Below are positions 51,127-60,187 of a DNA stretch of 64,000 nt, in pieces. The DNA comes from Gammaproteobacteria bacterium. Its GTDB lineage: Bacteria > Pseudomonadota > Gammaproteobacteria > Arenicellales > Poriferihabitantaceae. Under the pieces are notes generated by a model. The model was not told where the DNA came from. It did not search any database and saw only the letters and a program-made list of their open reading frames with translations. The stretch covers positions 56,440 to 120,439 of the forward strand of contig JAHEGU010000005.1 in NCBI GenBank assembly GCA_024644945.1. The letters run 5' to 3'. Position 1 is the first letter of the stretch; every line of letters starts with the position of its first letter. Position numbers and translations under genes: made by a program.

Positions 51127-52080
51127 ATGAAAGGCTGCATTCTGGACAAGCGCTCGTTTGACCGAGGCGATATTAAGTTAACCGGTCTAACCGAGCAACT
51201 CGAACATTGGCAACACTTTGAAAGCACCACCGATGACGAGGTGGCTGGGAAAATTGCTGATTGTGAAGTGGTGATAACTAATAAAGTTCAGCTGACGCGA
51301 GAAACTATCGAGGGTGCAGAAAAATTGCGCCTTGTTTTGCTAGCAGCGACGGGCACAGACAATGTCGACCTCAATGCCTGCAGAGAACGGGGCATCGTCG
51401 TGTGCAATGCCCGTCAATATTCCAATCCGGCTGTTGTGCAGCATACTTTTACTTTGATGCTTTGTCTGATGACAAACGTTATCCGATACCATGAGGATGT
51501 TACGACTGGAAACTGGAGCAGAAGCGATATTTTCTGTCTATTAAACTATCCGATTCGTGAGATGGAGGGTAGAACGCTTGGAATTATCGGGTATGGAAAT
51601 CTTGGCAAAGCGGTAGCTAATGTGGCCCTGTCATTTGGCATGAGAGTTGAAATATGCCAACGACCGAATTCCAAGCCGGTACCGGGAAGAATGCCGTTAA
51701 GCGATTTACTTGGGGCTTCAGACGTAGTCAGTATTCACTGCCCGCTAACCCCGGATACTCACCACCTCCTGAACCAGCAAACCTTTGCAAAAATGAAGTC
51801 AGACGCGATCCTGATTAACACTGCCCGCGGTGCAATTGTAGAGTCTGATTCTCTTGCGGCGGCACTCAGACAAGGAGCAATTGGGGGAGCGGGAATAGAC
51901 GTCCTTGATCAAGAACCACCTAGGCCGGACCATCCGTTGCTGGTCGACGATATCCCCAATTTAATTGTGACCCCGCATAATGCCTGGGGCACACGGGAGA
52001 GTCGACAGAGACTGGTCGCGCAAATGGCAGCGAATCTTAAGAGCTGGCGCGATGGTTCTCCTCAAAACGTGGTGATTTGA
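51127..52080 (+). CDS. D-isomer-specific 2-hydroxyacid dehydrogenase
   Basis: 317 residues. The NAD-binding domain has GIIGYGNLGKAVANVALSFG, and the catalytic set is visible as NTARGAIVESD (Arg), DVLDQEPPRPDHPLL (Glu) and TPHNAWGTRESRQ (His). It reduces a 2-keto acid or oxidises the D-hydroxy acid. Glycerate/hydroxypyruvate reductase (HprA-like) is the likeliest role by overall resemblance, but the substrate cannot be read from sequence. It overlaps hemW by 4 bases. Confidence 0.9.
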   Translation: MKGCILDKRSFDRGDIKLTGLTEQLEHWQHFESTTDDEVAGKIADCEVVITNKVQLTRETIEGAEKLRLVLLAATGTDNVDLNACRERGIVVCNARQYSNPAVVQHTFTLMLCLMTNVIRYHEDVTTGNWSRSDIFCLLNYPIREMEGRTLGIIGYGNLGKAVANVALSFGMRVEICQRPNSKPVPGRMPLSDLLGASDVVSIHCPLTPDTHHLLNQQTFAKMKSDAILINTARGAIVESDSLAAALRQGAIGGAGIDVLDQEPPRPDHPLLVDDIPNLIVTPHNAWGTRESRQRLVAQMAANLKSWRDGSPQNVVI

Positions 52081-53219
52081 TCCATCCCCCACCGTTATCG
52101 CTCTATATCCATTTCCCTTGGTGTGTAAGGAAATGCCCTTACTGCGATTTCAATTCTCACCCACTGCATCAGGCTCTGGATCAGGAACAGTACATACGTG
52201 CACTGATCCACGACCTGGCTCATGAGCTGACTAAATTTACTCCAGACGTTCCGCTCAGCAGTATATATTTAGGCGGAGGAACTCCAAGCCTGTTTGAAGC
52301 TAAGTCACTGCGTTGGCTGCTGACAACGGTCGAGAAACACCTGGACTTTGCCGATGATATCGAGATCACAATGGAAGCTAACCCAGGGACCACTGAGCAT
52401 CATGATTTCGCTAGTTACCAGCGAGCCGGAATCAACAGGCTGTCCATTGGGGTGCAAACGTTCGATCCATTACAACTGAAAACGCTGGGTCGCATTCACT
52501 CTCCAGACGATCCAGGCAGAGCGATGCAGAAAGCTAGACAGGGTGGCTTTAAAAATATCAACATTGACCTGATGTTTGGCCTTCCTCAGCAATCTGTCGA
52601 CCAGGCATTAACAGATCTTGACCGAGCATTGGAACTAAAACCGGAACATCTGTCACTTTACCAGTTGACCCTGGAACCCAACACTGTGTTCTATCGGTAT
52701 CCCCCGCAGCTCCCTGATCAGGACCTGGTCATTGAGATTCAAGCTGCCTTGCAAGCGAAATTGAAGTCCGCAGGTTATTGGCAATATGAAGTTTCCGCAT
52801 ACGCGCTGAAGGAAAAACAATGCAGGCACAATCTCAACTATTGGCAATTTGGTGATTACATCGGAATTGGCGCAGGTGCCCACGGTAAATTGACCATCGA
52901 CCAAACAATCATCCGCAGGGCACGAAAAAAACATCCAGCTACATACATCGCTGTTGCGGGAGGTGAGGCGGCGATCGCCGAATCCAAACAGGTTCCGTTT
53001 GACGAAGTACTTTTCGAGTATATGATGAATGGACTGCGCCTGAAGCATGGCATTAATCTCGATACAGCCTCGAAAAGAACCGGACACAGCCCGCTTTCAA
53101 TTCGTCGAGTGCTAGGTAAACATCTGGACGGGGAACTATTGGTGAGCTTCGGTGACAATATACGGTGCACCGATAAAGGCTATCTGTTTCTTGACAGCAT
53201 TCTTACTGATTTATTGTAG
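52077..53219 (+). CDS. hemW: Heme chaperone HemW (radical SAM)
   Basis: 380 residues. The radical SAM cluster motif is CVRKCPYCDFNSH (C-x3-C-x2-C with the extra F of this family, not the extra Cys needed for HemN activity). YLGGGTPSLF and FGLPQQSVDQ follow. HemW binds heme and is not a coproporphyrinogen oxidase. The start is TTG at 52077, overlapping the dehydrogenase stop (TTGA); no ATG or GTG is available before the first conserved residues. Confidence 0.92.
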   Translation: MIHPPPLSLYIHFPWCVRKCPYCDFNSHPLHQALDQEQYIRALIHDLAHELTKFTPDVPLSSIYLGGGTPSLFEAKSLRWLLTTVEKHLDFADDIEITMEANPGTTEHHDFASYQRAGINRLSIGVQTFDPLQLKTLGRIHSPDDPGRAMQKARQGGFKNINIDLMFGLPQQSVDQALTDLDRALELKPEHLSLYQLTLEPNTVFYRYPPQLPDQDLVIEIQAALQAKLKSAGYWQYEVSAYALKEKQCRHNLNYWQFGDYIGIGAGAHGKLTIDQTIIRRARKKHPATYIAVAGGEAAIAESKQVPFDEVLFEYMMNGLRLKHGINLDTASKRTGHSPLSIRRVLGKHLDGELLVSFGDNIRCTDKGYLFLDSILTDLL

Positions 53220-53331
53220 ACAATCCGCTACCGGAGCCGATTAGCAATAGGTTATGCTCGAATTGCGCTTGTAGCGCTGCCTCGCACAGCATTAGCATCA
53301 ACCTGAAAGGCGTTTGACAATACTACGGTTT

Positions 53332-54549
53332 ATGGAACATATATCCTTAATCGCGGTCGCTCTTGTGTTTCTAGGGTTTGGACTAGTCTCTAAAAAGTTG
53401 AGCTCCGCCATCATTACGCCGCCAATGGTGTTCGTTACAACAGGCTTTATCATGAGCGGTCCGGCTCTAGGATTGGTTCATTTCGAGCCCGATCAGCATC
53501 TGCTCAAACTTCTACTTGAAACCACTCTGGTGCTGGTTCTGTTTAGCGATGCTGCGAGAATCGACCTCAAACGTTTGCGCAATGAGCATTCTATCCCGCT
53601 CCGGATGCTGTTGATAGGAATGCCTTTAACCATTGTTATCGGCACTGCATTTGCCTACAGTCTCCCACTTGGTATTACTTTCTGCGAAGCGGCACTGGTC
53701 GCGGCTATTCTCACACCCACCGACGCGGCACTAGGTCAGGTTGTGATATCCAGCGACCGCGTGCCAGAACCACTGAAACTTGGTCTCAACGTGGAAAGCG
53801 GGCTGAATGATGGTATTGCGTTGCCGGTAATCCTGGTTCTAGCCAGTATTGCCAGCGCCCTTGCCACTAGTGATAGCCAACATTGGTTTACTTTTGCTCT
53901 GTTGCAGCTGACCTTCGGCCCGTTGTCCGGCATTGCGATAGGGTATTGCGGGGGATGGCTGATTCGGCGTGCGAATAATCGCAACTGGGTTTCCGAAAGT
54001 GGAGAAGGAATCATTGCCCTGTGCATTGCAGGGATGTGTTTCATCGTCGCGGAATCGCTGCACGGAAACGGGTTTATTGCTGCATTCGCTGGCGGGCTTG
54101 TGTTTGGAAATTACCAGAAAAATCGCTGCAAGTACTTATTCGAGTTTGTCGAGACAGAAGGCCAGATATTCACCCTCGGAACGTTTTTTATCTTTGGTGC
54201 TTTGCTACTTCCGATGGCGCTTACAAGCTTCAATATCTGGCACTGGGTATTCGCTGTTTTCAGTCTCACCCTTATGCGTATGGTGCCCGTCTATATTGCA
54301 CTCAAACCAAACAATCTGAATTTCCCCACCTCACTCTTTCTTGGATGGTTCGGCCCACGTGGACTGGCGTCAATTTTATTCGTGCTGCTGGTGTTGGGAG
54401 AAACCCTCTTACCTCATCCGGAGATTGTCACTGATATTGTGTTTATTGCAGTCATGATCAGTGTATTTGTCCATGGACTTAGCGCCGCTCCGTTGGCCTT
54501 AAGCTATGGTAACAGCCGCTATGCATCCCTCTTCAAAAGCGCCGATTAA
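53332..54549 (+). CDS. Cation:proton antiporter, CPA1 family
   Basis: 405 residues with about twelve membrane segments. The ion-binding motif ESGLNDGIALP (the ND pair typical of CPA1) and AILTPTDAALGQVV are present, as is the helical GPRGLASILF segment. It probably exchanges Na+ or K+ for protons at the inner membrane. The ATG at 53332 is preferred over TTG at 53314; GAAAGG at 53305-53310 is badly placed for both, so the start is uncertain. It stands between hemW and the Rieske-GltS gene. Confidence 0.88.
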   Translation: MEHISLIAVALVFLGFGLVSKKLSSAIITPPMVFVTTGFIMSGPALGLVHFEPDQHLLKLLLETTLVLVLFSDAARIDLKRLRNEHSIPLRMLLIGMPLTIVIGTAFAYSLPLGITFCEAALVAAILTPTDAALGQVVISSDRVPEPLKLGLNVESGLNDGIALPVILVLASIASALATSDSQHWFTFALLQLTFGPLSGIAIGYCGGWLIRRANNRNWVSESGEGIIALCIAGMCFIVAESLHGNGFIAAFAGGLVFGNYQKNRCKYLFEFVETEGQIFTLGTFFIFGALLLPMALTSFNIWHWVFAVFSLTLMRMVPVYIALKPNNLNFPTSLFLGWFGPRGLASILFVLLVLGETLLPHPEIVTDIVFIAVMISVFVHGLSAAPLALSYGNSRYASLFKSAD

Positions 54550-54596
54550 ACAACAACAGAGTTACCATTCCAGACTCAACGAATCGAGAATAAAAT

Positions 54597-56222
54597 ATGA
54601 AAAAGATTGAAATCGCCGATTGGCACCAGCTGAAAGATAAACAACCCTATGCAGCCAGAGTTTCTAACGTAGACCTGGTAATTGTGCGCTATGACGGCAA
54701 TGTCTCAGTGCTCTATGGTCGCTGCGCTCACCGTGGTGCGCTAATGGCGGACGGTCATATTAGTGGTGACAATATAATCTGTGGTGTGCACGGTTGGGAC
54801 TACAGAATTGATACCGGTGTCAGCGAATACAACAATAGCGAAACTCTAGACAAATTTTCAAGCTGGATAGAGCAAGATAAGGTTTGGGTAGATCAGGATG
54901 AAATACTCGCTTGGGAGCGTGAACATCCACAACCTTATGTGCGTGACGCGTACCAGGGATCTTTTCAGGACCCTGTTGGGACCTCTGACGAACCTCACGT
55001 CAAATTTATTCGAAAGCTAGCAGGCGAAGGATTATCGAAGACTGGCCATCATGGTCCTGTTTCAGCGATGGGAGTACCTAAAGGCGACCTGCCAGGGTGG
55101 GATCAAATTCAATTTGTCGTCGCACAGCTTGCGACCCTGCCTTTGCTGGACGAAGCGGAAGTAAAAAGCGAGCTGCTGATCGGACCCGGCGCCAAAAAGC
55201 CATTGAAGCTCAAGATTCCGTTGTTTGTGTCCGACATGAGCTACGGCGCTCTTTCCGAAGAGGCGAAGATTGCGCTGTCAATGGGGGCAGAAAGTGCGGG
55301 AACCGGAATTTGTTCAGGAGAAGGCGGCATGTTGCCGGAAGAGCAGCAAGCGAACAGTCGTTATTTTTATGAGATGGCTTCGGCTCGATTTGGGTTTAGC
55401 TGGGAAAAGGTGGAGAAATGCCAGGCATTTCATTTTAAGGGTGGTCAGGGCGCTAAAACTGGCACAGGTGGCCATCTGCCCGGTCACAAGGTTCAGGGGA
55501 AAATTGCCGAGGTACGCGACCTGAAACCAGGTGAAGATGCCATATCACCTGCACGCTTCCCGGATTGGGATACCCTTGACCAGATCAAGGACTTTGCCGA
55601 ACAAGTGCGTGAGCATACCGGTGGCATTCCCGTTGGCTACAAACTCTCTGCACAGCACATAGAGCATGATATCGACGCTGCACTGGAGGTAGGTGTCGAC
55701 TACATCATCCTTGACGGTCGAGGCGGCGGCACCGGCGCAGCACCATTAATCTTTCGCGATAATATTTCCGTTCCAACTATTCCCGCCCTTGCGAGGGCAA
55801 GACGACATCTCGACCGTTCCGGGTGTGCACATGTGACCCTGATCGCGACTGGTGGATTGCGCACACCAGCAGATTTCGCCAAAGCAATGGCACTGGGCGC
55901 AGATGGCATTGCGATATCCAATTCAGCGCTTCAAGCCATAGGGTGTCTTGGAATGCGCGCCTGCCATACCAACAACTGCCCAGTCGGGATTGCAACCCAG
56001 CGTAAAGATTTGCGTGCGAGATTAATTGTCGAGCAGGCAGCGGAACGTTTGCAGCGATTCTTAAATGCATCGGTGGAACTTATGGCTATCCTGGCACGCG
56101 CCTGTGGCCATAACAGTCTGCAGGGATTTAACATCAATGACCTGACCAGCTTTGATCGTGATATGGCGTATCTCACGGGGATTCGTTACGGCGGTGTAGG
56201 TGAATTAAATTTGGCAGATTAA
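54597..56222 (+). CDS. Rieske / glutamate-synthase-type FMN domain fusion protein
   Basis: 541 residues in two domains. Residues about 1-105 are a Rieske [2Fe-2S] domain with ligands Cys43-x-His45 (CAHRGALM) and Cys62-x2-His65 (CGVHGWDYRID). Residues about 130-540 are the FMN-binding glutamate synthase (GltB central) domain: SDMSYGALSEEAKIALSMGA, GICSGEGGMLPEE, YIILDGRGGGTGAAP, ATGGLRTPADFAKAMALGAD and the cluster region CHTNNCPVGIATQ. It lacks the glutaminase and beta-helix domains of true glutamate synthase. The Rieske centre probably passes electrons to FMN; substrate is unknown. The two parts are in one frame with no break. It is monocistronic. Confidence 0.9.
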   Translation: MKKIEIADWHQLKDKQPYAARVSNVDLVIVRYDGNVSVLYGRCAHRGALMADGHISGDNIICGVHGWDYRIDTGVSEYNNSETLDKFSSWIEQDKVWVDQDEILAWEREHPQPYVRDAYQGSFQDPVGTSDEPHVKFIRKLAGEGLSKTGHHGPVSAMGVPKGDLPGWDQIQFVVAQLATLPLLDEAEVKSELLIGPGAKKPLKLKIPLFVSDMSYGALSEEAKIALSMGAESAGTGICSGEGGMLPEEQQANSRYFYEMASARFGFSWEKVEKCQAFHFKGGQGAKTGTGGHLPGHKVQGKIAEVRDLKPGEDAISPARFPDWDTLDQIKDFAEQVREHTGGIPVGYKLSAQHIEHDIDAALEVGVDYIILDGRGGGTGAAPLIFRDNISVPTIPALARARRHLDRSGCAHVTLIATGGLRTPADFAKAMALGADGIAISNSALQAIGCLGMRACHTNNCPVGIATQRKDLRARLIVEQAAERLQRFLNASVELMAILARACGHNSLQGFNINDLTSFDRDMAYLTGIRYGGVGELNLAD

Positions 56223-56608
56223 GTCCATGACAGAAACCAAAGTATTAATATTCGCAATTTTGCTCAATAACAGCCAGCTCGAGAAAATATCAGAACATCA
56301 GCGCACGTGAAAAGGCGCGGTTGAAAAACTGCATTGCATAATCCGAGTTTCTCTGAATTTGCTCAGTTATGCAGAGGATATGGCCCACCTCATCAGAAGA
56401 AATGGTTACAGTGCAATGGCCACGGTGCAATGGCCCCGCCGCACCAGACCTAGCGCACTAAAATACCCGAACCTTCCGCATCGGGAAGTATCATGCGATA
56501 ACCCGTGAGCACAAAAAGCACGGCAAAAATCAGCCCCAGTGCGCAGTAATAACCCAAGATAGATACAAAAAGCATCTGGAGATTTTGTCGTAATGCCAGA
56601 TAATTCTG
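56223..56608. other. Intergenic region after the Rieske-GltS gene
   Basis: A 386-base gap between convergent genes. It contains the broken small membrane-protein frame at 56393-56575 (minus) and an 11-base direct repeat, GTGCAATGGCC, at about 56411 and 56425. A 27-codon frame from 56227 (plus) is not supported by anything else. No clear terminator hairpin with a T run is visible. Confidence 0.5.
56393..56575 (-). pseudogene. Small membrane protein with in-frame TAG stop
   Basis: From the ATG at 56575 a 41-residue frame encodes one strong membrane helix (LGYYCALGLIFAVLFVLTGY) followed by MILPDAEGSGILVR, and stops at TAG (56450-56452). Reading on in the same frame gives VWCGGAIAPWPLH before TGA at 56393. 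The layout of helix, GSG and then a PW/LW-type motif recalls small membrane proteins of 70-80 residues, so this may be a decayed copy; as it stands it could also be translated as a 41-residue peptide. It lies 34 bases after the fghA stop on the same strand. Confidence 0.4.
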
Positions 56609-57445
56609 CTAGCTCTGAAGACGTTCTGCATGAAACGACAGGTGTTCACCAATAAAGCTGGATATAAAGTAGTAGCTATGGTCGTAGCCTTCATGCAGTC
56701 TTAGCGTTAGAGGCTGCCCCGCGTCCTCGCAAGCCCTCTGCAGTCTTTGCGGCATTAGCTGCACTTCAAGAAAATCGTCGGCCTGACCTTGGTCGATCAG
56801 GATTTCTCCACTCTTATGGCCGCTGGAAACTAGTTCGCAAGCGTCATAGTATTTCCAGTTATCTCGATCATCGCCGAGATAACCCATCAGTGCTTTCTGT
56901 CCCCAGGGACACGCCATAGGTGCACAAATCGGAGAGAACGCGGATATCGATCTAAAGGTATCAGGATGTTTTAGACCAATGGTTAATGCGCCATGACCAC
57001 CCATGGAGTGGCCAGTGATGCCTTGCCTCGCCTGGTCAGCACTGAAGCGCTCAAACACAATTTCCGGTAACTCACGGATGATATAACTATACATTCGATA
57101 ATGTTTGCTCCAGGGTTCGACCAAGGCGTCAACATAAAAGCCGGCGCCGCTCCCAAAATCATAGTCGTCATCTTCACCGTCAATTTCCGCACCGCGTGGG
57201 CTGGTATCCGGCACCACTAAAATGATGCCGTGCTCAGCCGCATAACGTTGCGCACCCGCTTTGACTGTAAAGTTTTCTTCTGTACAGGTCAGACCGGACA
57301 AATACCATAGTACGGGCACTTTTCCTTGCTTGGCTTGAGGCGGCGTATATACCGAGAATTGCATTGGCGTCCCGGTTTCTTGAGACTGGTGTCGATATAT
57401 CCCTTGCACACCGCCAAAGCAGCGCTGTTCCGACAGCTTTTCCAC
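56609..57445 (-). CDS. fghA: S-formylglutathione hydrolase
   Basis: 278 residues, an esterase of the D family: CFGGVQGIYRHQSQETGTPM at the start, the nucleophile serine in GITGHSMGGHGALTIGL, the acid in IDQGQADDFL and His in HEGYDHSYYFI. It hydrolyses S-formylglutathione to formate and glutathione, the second step of formaldehyde detoxification. It lies 5 bases after adhC and is surely co-transcribed. Confidence 0.95.
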   Translation of the reverse strand: MEKLSEQRCFGGVQGIYRHQSQETGTPMQFSVYTPPQAKQGKVPVLWYLSGLTCTEENFTVKAGAQRYAAEHGIILVVPDTSPRGAEIDGEDDDYDFGSGAGFYVDALVEPWSKHYRMYSYIIRELPEIVFERFSADQARQGITGHSMGGHGALTIGLKHPDTFRSISAFSPICAPMACPWGQKALMGYLGDDRDNWKYYDACELVSSGHKSGEILIDQGQADDFLEVQLMPQRLQRACEDAGQPLTLRLHEGYDHSYYFISSFIGEHLSFHAERLQS

Positions 57446-57450
57446 TTGCT

Positions 57451-58566
57451 CTAGGAGTCGTATAACACGACACTGCGGATCGATTCACCCGAGTGCATGA
57501 GGTCAAACGCGTTATTTATTTCCGAAAGGGGCATGGTATGAGTAATCAGGTCGTCAATATTTATCTTTCCGTCCATGTACCAGTCCACGATCTTCGGTAC
57601 GTCTGTTCGGCCTTTTGCGCCGCCAAATGCAGTGCCACGCCATACCCTTCCTGTGACCAATTGAAATGGACGTGTACTGATTTCCTGCCCAGCACCCGCG
57701 ACACCGATAATCACGCTTTCACCCCAACCTTTGTGGCAGCATTCCAAAGCCTGACGCATCAGATCCACGTTACCCACACATTCAAAACTATAATCGGCTC
57801 CCCCTCCGGTCAAATCCACCAAATAAGGAACCAGATCACCTTCGATTTCGGTCGGATTGGCGAAATGGGTCATGCCGAACTTCTCTCCCAGCGCCTTGCG
57901 CGCAGGATTGATATCCACGCCGACAATCATGTCGGCGCCCGCCAGTCTTGCACCCTGAATCACGTTGAGACCGATTCCACCGAGTCCGAACACCACAACA
58001 TTATCACCCGGTTTTACCTTGGCAGTATTGATCACCGCACCAATCCCAGTAGTCACTCCACAACCGATATAGCAAATCTTATCGAAGGGTGCATCTTCAC
58101 GAACCTTTGCCACAGCAATCTCTGGAATTACTGTGTAATTAGCGAAAGTAGATGTGCCCATGTAATGAAAAATGCGATCAGTACCGATTGAAAATCGACT
58201 ACTGCCGTCTGGCATCACTCCCTGCCCCTGAGTGGTGCGAATCGCCTGACACAAGTTGGTTTTGCCGCTCGTGCAGTATTCACACTGACGACACTCAGGT
58301 GTATATAAGGGAATAACGTGATCCCCCTTCTTCAAACTGGTAACGCCCTGACCAACATCCACCACTACCCCTGCACCTTCATGACCCAGTATCGCGGGAA
58401 AAAGGCCCTCAGGGTCTGCACCTGACCGGGTAAATTCATCTGTATGACAGATACCCGTCGCTTTGATTTCTACCAGCACTTCCCCTTCCTTCGGACCATC
58501 CAGCTGCACGGTCTCGATCTCTAGAGGTTTACCGGCCTGATAGGCTACTGCCGCAAGTGTTTCCAA
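57451..58566 (-). CDS. adhC: S-(hydroxymethyl)glutathione dehydrogenase (class III alcohol dehydrogenase)
   Basis: 371 residues, zinc alcohol dehydrogenase fold. Catalytic zinc: CHTDEFTRSG and GHEGAGVV; structural zinc: four cysteines in CRQCEYCTSGKTNLC; NAD site VVFGLGGIGLNVIQGARLAG. It oxidises the formaldehyde-glutathione adduct to S-formylglutathione, using NAD. It follows the ParA-like gene after 33 bases and precedes fghA. Confidence 0.96.
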   Translation of the reverse strand: METLAAVAYQAGKPLEIETVQLDGPKEGEVLVEIKATGICHTDEFTRSGADPEGLFPAILGHEGAGVVVDVGQGVTSLKKGDHVIPLYTPECRQCEYCTSGKTNLCQAIRTTQGQGVMPDGSSRFSIGTDRIFHYMGTSTFANYTVIPEIAVAKVREDAPFDKICYIGCGVTTGIGAVINTAKVKPGDNVVVFGLGGIGLNVIQGARLAGADMIVGVDINPARKALGEKFGMTHFANPTEIEGDLVPYLVDLTGGGADYSFECVGNVDLMRQALECCHKGWGESVIIGVAGAGQEISTRPFQLVTGRVWRGTAFGGAKGRTDVPKIVDWYMDGKINIDDLITHTMPLSEINNAFDLMHSGESIRSVVLYDS

Positions 58567-58599
58567 AGTATTCTCTCCAACAAGATATTTATGTTTGGT

Positions 58600-59226
58600 T
58601 TACAGTTTATGGTCTTTTTCAATCCACCGGATCAACGGTCTCCATGTATCCATGTCCTTGTCAACCAAGTAAGGCGCCATTTCAAAAACTCCGTAACCCC
58701 CTTCCGCTGCCTTAATATAGTTCTGGGTATCCCTCAGGTGGGTCACCAGTGGAATCTTAAGTTTATTCAGAAATGTTTCCAGATTATTGTAAATCAACGT
58801 ATTTTCCCGAACCCTGTTTGCCACTAAACCAATTCGGGACTTTCGCAGCATTTTGTCGAGTAGGAGTTCGCCGATAAAGTGGCCTGCGGCACGTATGTCG
58901 ATGGGAGAAGGTAGCACCGGTATCAGTACTTCGTCAGCCTGCTCAAACATGCGCCTTAACTGTGCGGTGGTGGTCCTGGCTGGTGCGTCGATTACTACCC
59001 TTTGAATACCATCTGGCACACTCATACGACCGTGACTACCATCAATTCCGATAATTGGATTCAGCCTGTCGCTGCGCTGTGCCAGCCATTCAAGGCTGGA
59101 TTTCTGGGAATCGAGATCGATAAGCGCGACCGGAACATCCCAAAGCGCGTAGTAACTGGCCAGATTTGTGGTCAGAGTAGTCTTACCACACCCACCTTTG
59201 GGGTTTACAACAAGTACCTTTTTCAT
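58600..59226 (-). CDS. ParA/MinD-family ATPase
   Basis: 208 residues. The deviant Walker A motif is NPKGGCGKTTLTTNLASYY with both signature lysines (K10 and K15), followed by VALIDLDSQKSSLEWLAQR and VVIDAPARTTTAQLRRMF. There is no DNA-binding N-terminal helix-turn-helix and no partner parB gene nearby, so it belongs with orphan short ParA proteins that position cargo such as chemoreceptors, carboxysomes or other machinery. Its place just ahead of adhC-fghA on the same strand is unusual. Cargo is unknown. Confidence 0.85.
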   Translation of the reverse strand: MKKVLVVNPKGGCGKTTLTTNLASYYALWDVPVALIDLDSQKSSLEWLAQRSDRLNPIIGIDGSHGRMSVPDGIQRVVIDAPARTTTAQLRRMFEQADEVLIPVLPSPIDIRAAGHFIGELLLDKMLRKSRIGLVANRVRENTLIYNNLETFLNKLKIPLVTHLRDTQNYIKAAEGGYGVFEMAPYLVDKDMDTWRPLIRWIEKDHKL

Positions 59227-59358
59227 GCCTAAGCCCTCTTGTTAAACAGGCAGACTACTGCCCATTTTGAGATTGGAGTTTTTAATACCGGTTTTGTACT
59301 CGTCCCCTTCACGCTGCTTTCTTAATCTTCAGCAATCCACCAAGCAGTCATTTTTTAT

Positions 59359-59616
59359 TTAATCTACCCTGGCCGCTATCAGCGAACCGCCAACGTCAAT
59401 ACTGGTGTCTGCTGCGATCAACTCGTAATCTAAAGAACCAGTCACGTTACCCGACAGGGCATCGGCTTCCAGTATACCGGAAATGACGGCATCGCCCTCG
59501 CATTCCAGAAGATCTTGTTGCTTCTTTATTCGAATAAAAAATCCAAATCGATTCCCGTTAACCGTCTGGATATCTGGGGCATGCTTGGTTCTACAGGGCA
59601 AGCTAAGACTCGGCCT
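59359..59616 (-). CDS. Possible small protein overlapping the glutaredoxin-fusion gene
   Basis: From the ATG at 59616 an 85-residue frame reads MRPSLSLPCRTKHAPDIQTV, then NRFGFFIRIKKQQDLLECEG, AVISGILEADALSGNVTGSL and SIDVGGSLIAARVD. The second half has the alternating pattern of beta strands and looks protein-like. The start overlaps the last 14 bases of the DUF4124-glutaredoxin gene, which could couple translation. No family is recognised and there is no signal peptide in this frame. It may instead be the tail of a decayed gene. Confidence 0.35.
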   Translation of the reverse strand, partial: RPSLSLPCRTKHAPDIQTVNGNRFGFFIRIKKQQDLLECEGDAVISGILEADALSGNVTGSLDYELIAADTSIDVGGSLIAARVD

Positions 59617-60178
59617 CATCACCACTATTGAGATCGGGCAACGGCTCCCCATCGCTGGCTTCGACCTCCGAATCCCCTTCCTCACTGTCTTCCTGGGCAT
59701 TTTCCAAACTCTCGATAGGGAAACCAGCCCCAGTCAATGCGGCTTTTATTGCATTTTCACTGTATCCATCCAGCACTTGATCCCCGATTACCAGCGTGGG
59801 GACGCGGAGATCACCTGCGATCGATTCCAGCTCATTTTGGGTGTCCAGATTACTTCTGACATCCTTTTCAGCAAACGGAATCGAGTTCCTCTCAAGATAA
59901 AGCCGCACAAGATCACAACTGGCGCATTGGGGAACGGTATAAAGCGAGACGGGACTGGCTAGCGCCGCATCCTCTATCTGCTGCCCCGCTTCGTCTGGAA
60001 GTGGAGGCGGGGGACCATCTACATTACTGGATTCAAACTCCACATCTCCCGGCGGTGGGGTGTCCTGGTAGGTCACATTGCCGTCTTCATCCACCCACTT
60101 ATAAAGGGTGGCGCTATATGCGCAGCTGGTCCATGAGATGAACACGACCAGAACGCTTAGTAAAGTTATTTTATGCAT
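59603..60178 (-). CDS. Exported DUF4124-glutaredoxin fusion protein
   Basis: 191 residues. A signal peptide (LLSVLVVFISWTSCAYSA) precedes a DUF4124 segment, LYKWVDEDGNVTYQDTPPPG (about 25-44), and a Pro-rich linker. Residues about 76-152 are a glutaredoxin domain with active-site Cys85-Ala-Ser-Cys88 (VPQCASCDLVRLYL) and cis-proline in RVPTLVIGDQVLDGYS. The tail (about 155-191) is strongly acidic. It is predicted to act in the periplasm as a thiol-disulfide protein. It lies 9 bases after prlC, so it is probably co-transcribed with it. Confidence 0.87.
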   Translation of the reverse strand: MHKITLLSVLVVFISWTSCAYSATLYKWVDEDGNVTYQDTPPPGDVEFESSNVDGPPPPLPDEAGQQIEDAALASPVSLYTVPQCASCDLVRLYLERNSIPFAEKDVRSNLDTQNELESIAGDLRVPTLVIGDQVLDGYSENAIKAALTGAGFPIESLENAQEDSEEGDSEVEASDGEPLPDLNSGDEAES

Positions 60179-60187
60179 ACTACAATT

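Noticed and set aside
56227..56310. 27-codon frame on the plus strand after the Rieske-GltS gene.
   Set aside because: Too short, no ribosome binding site of its own and no recognisable motif.
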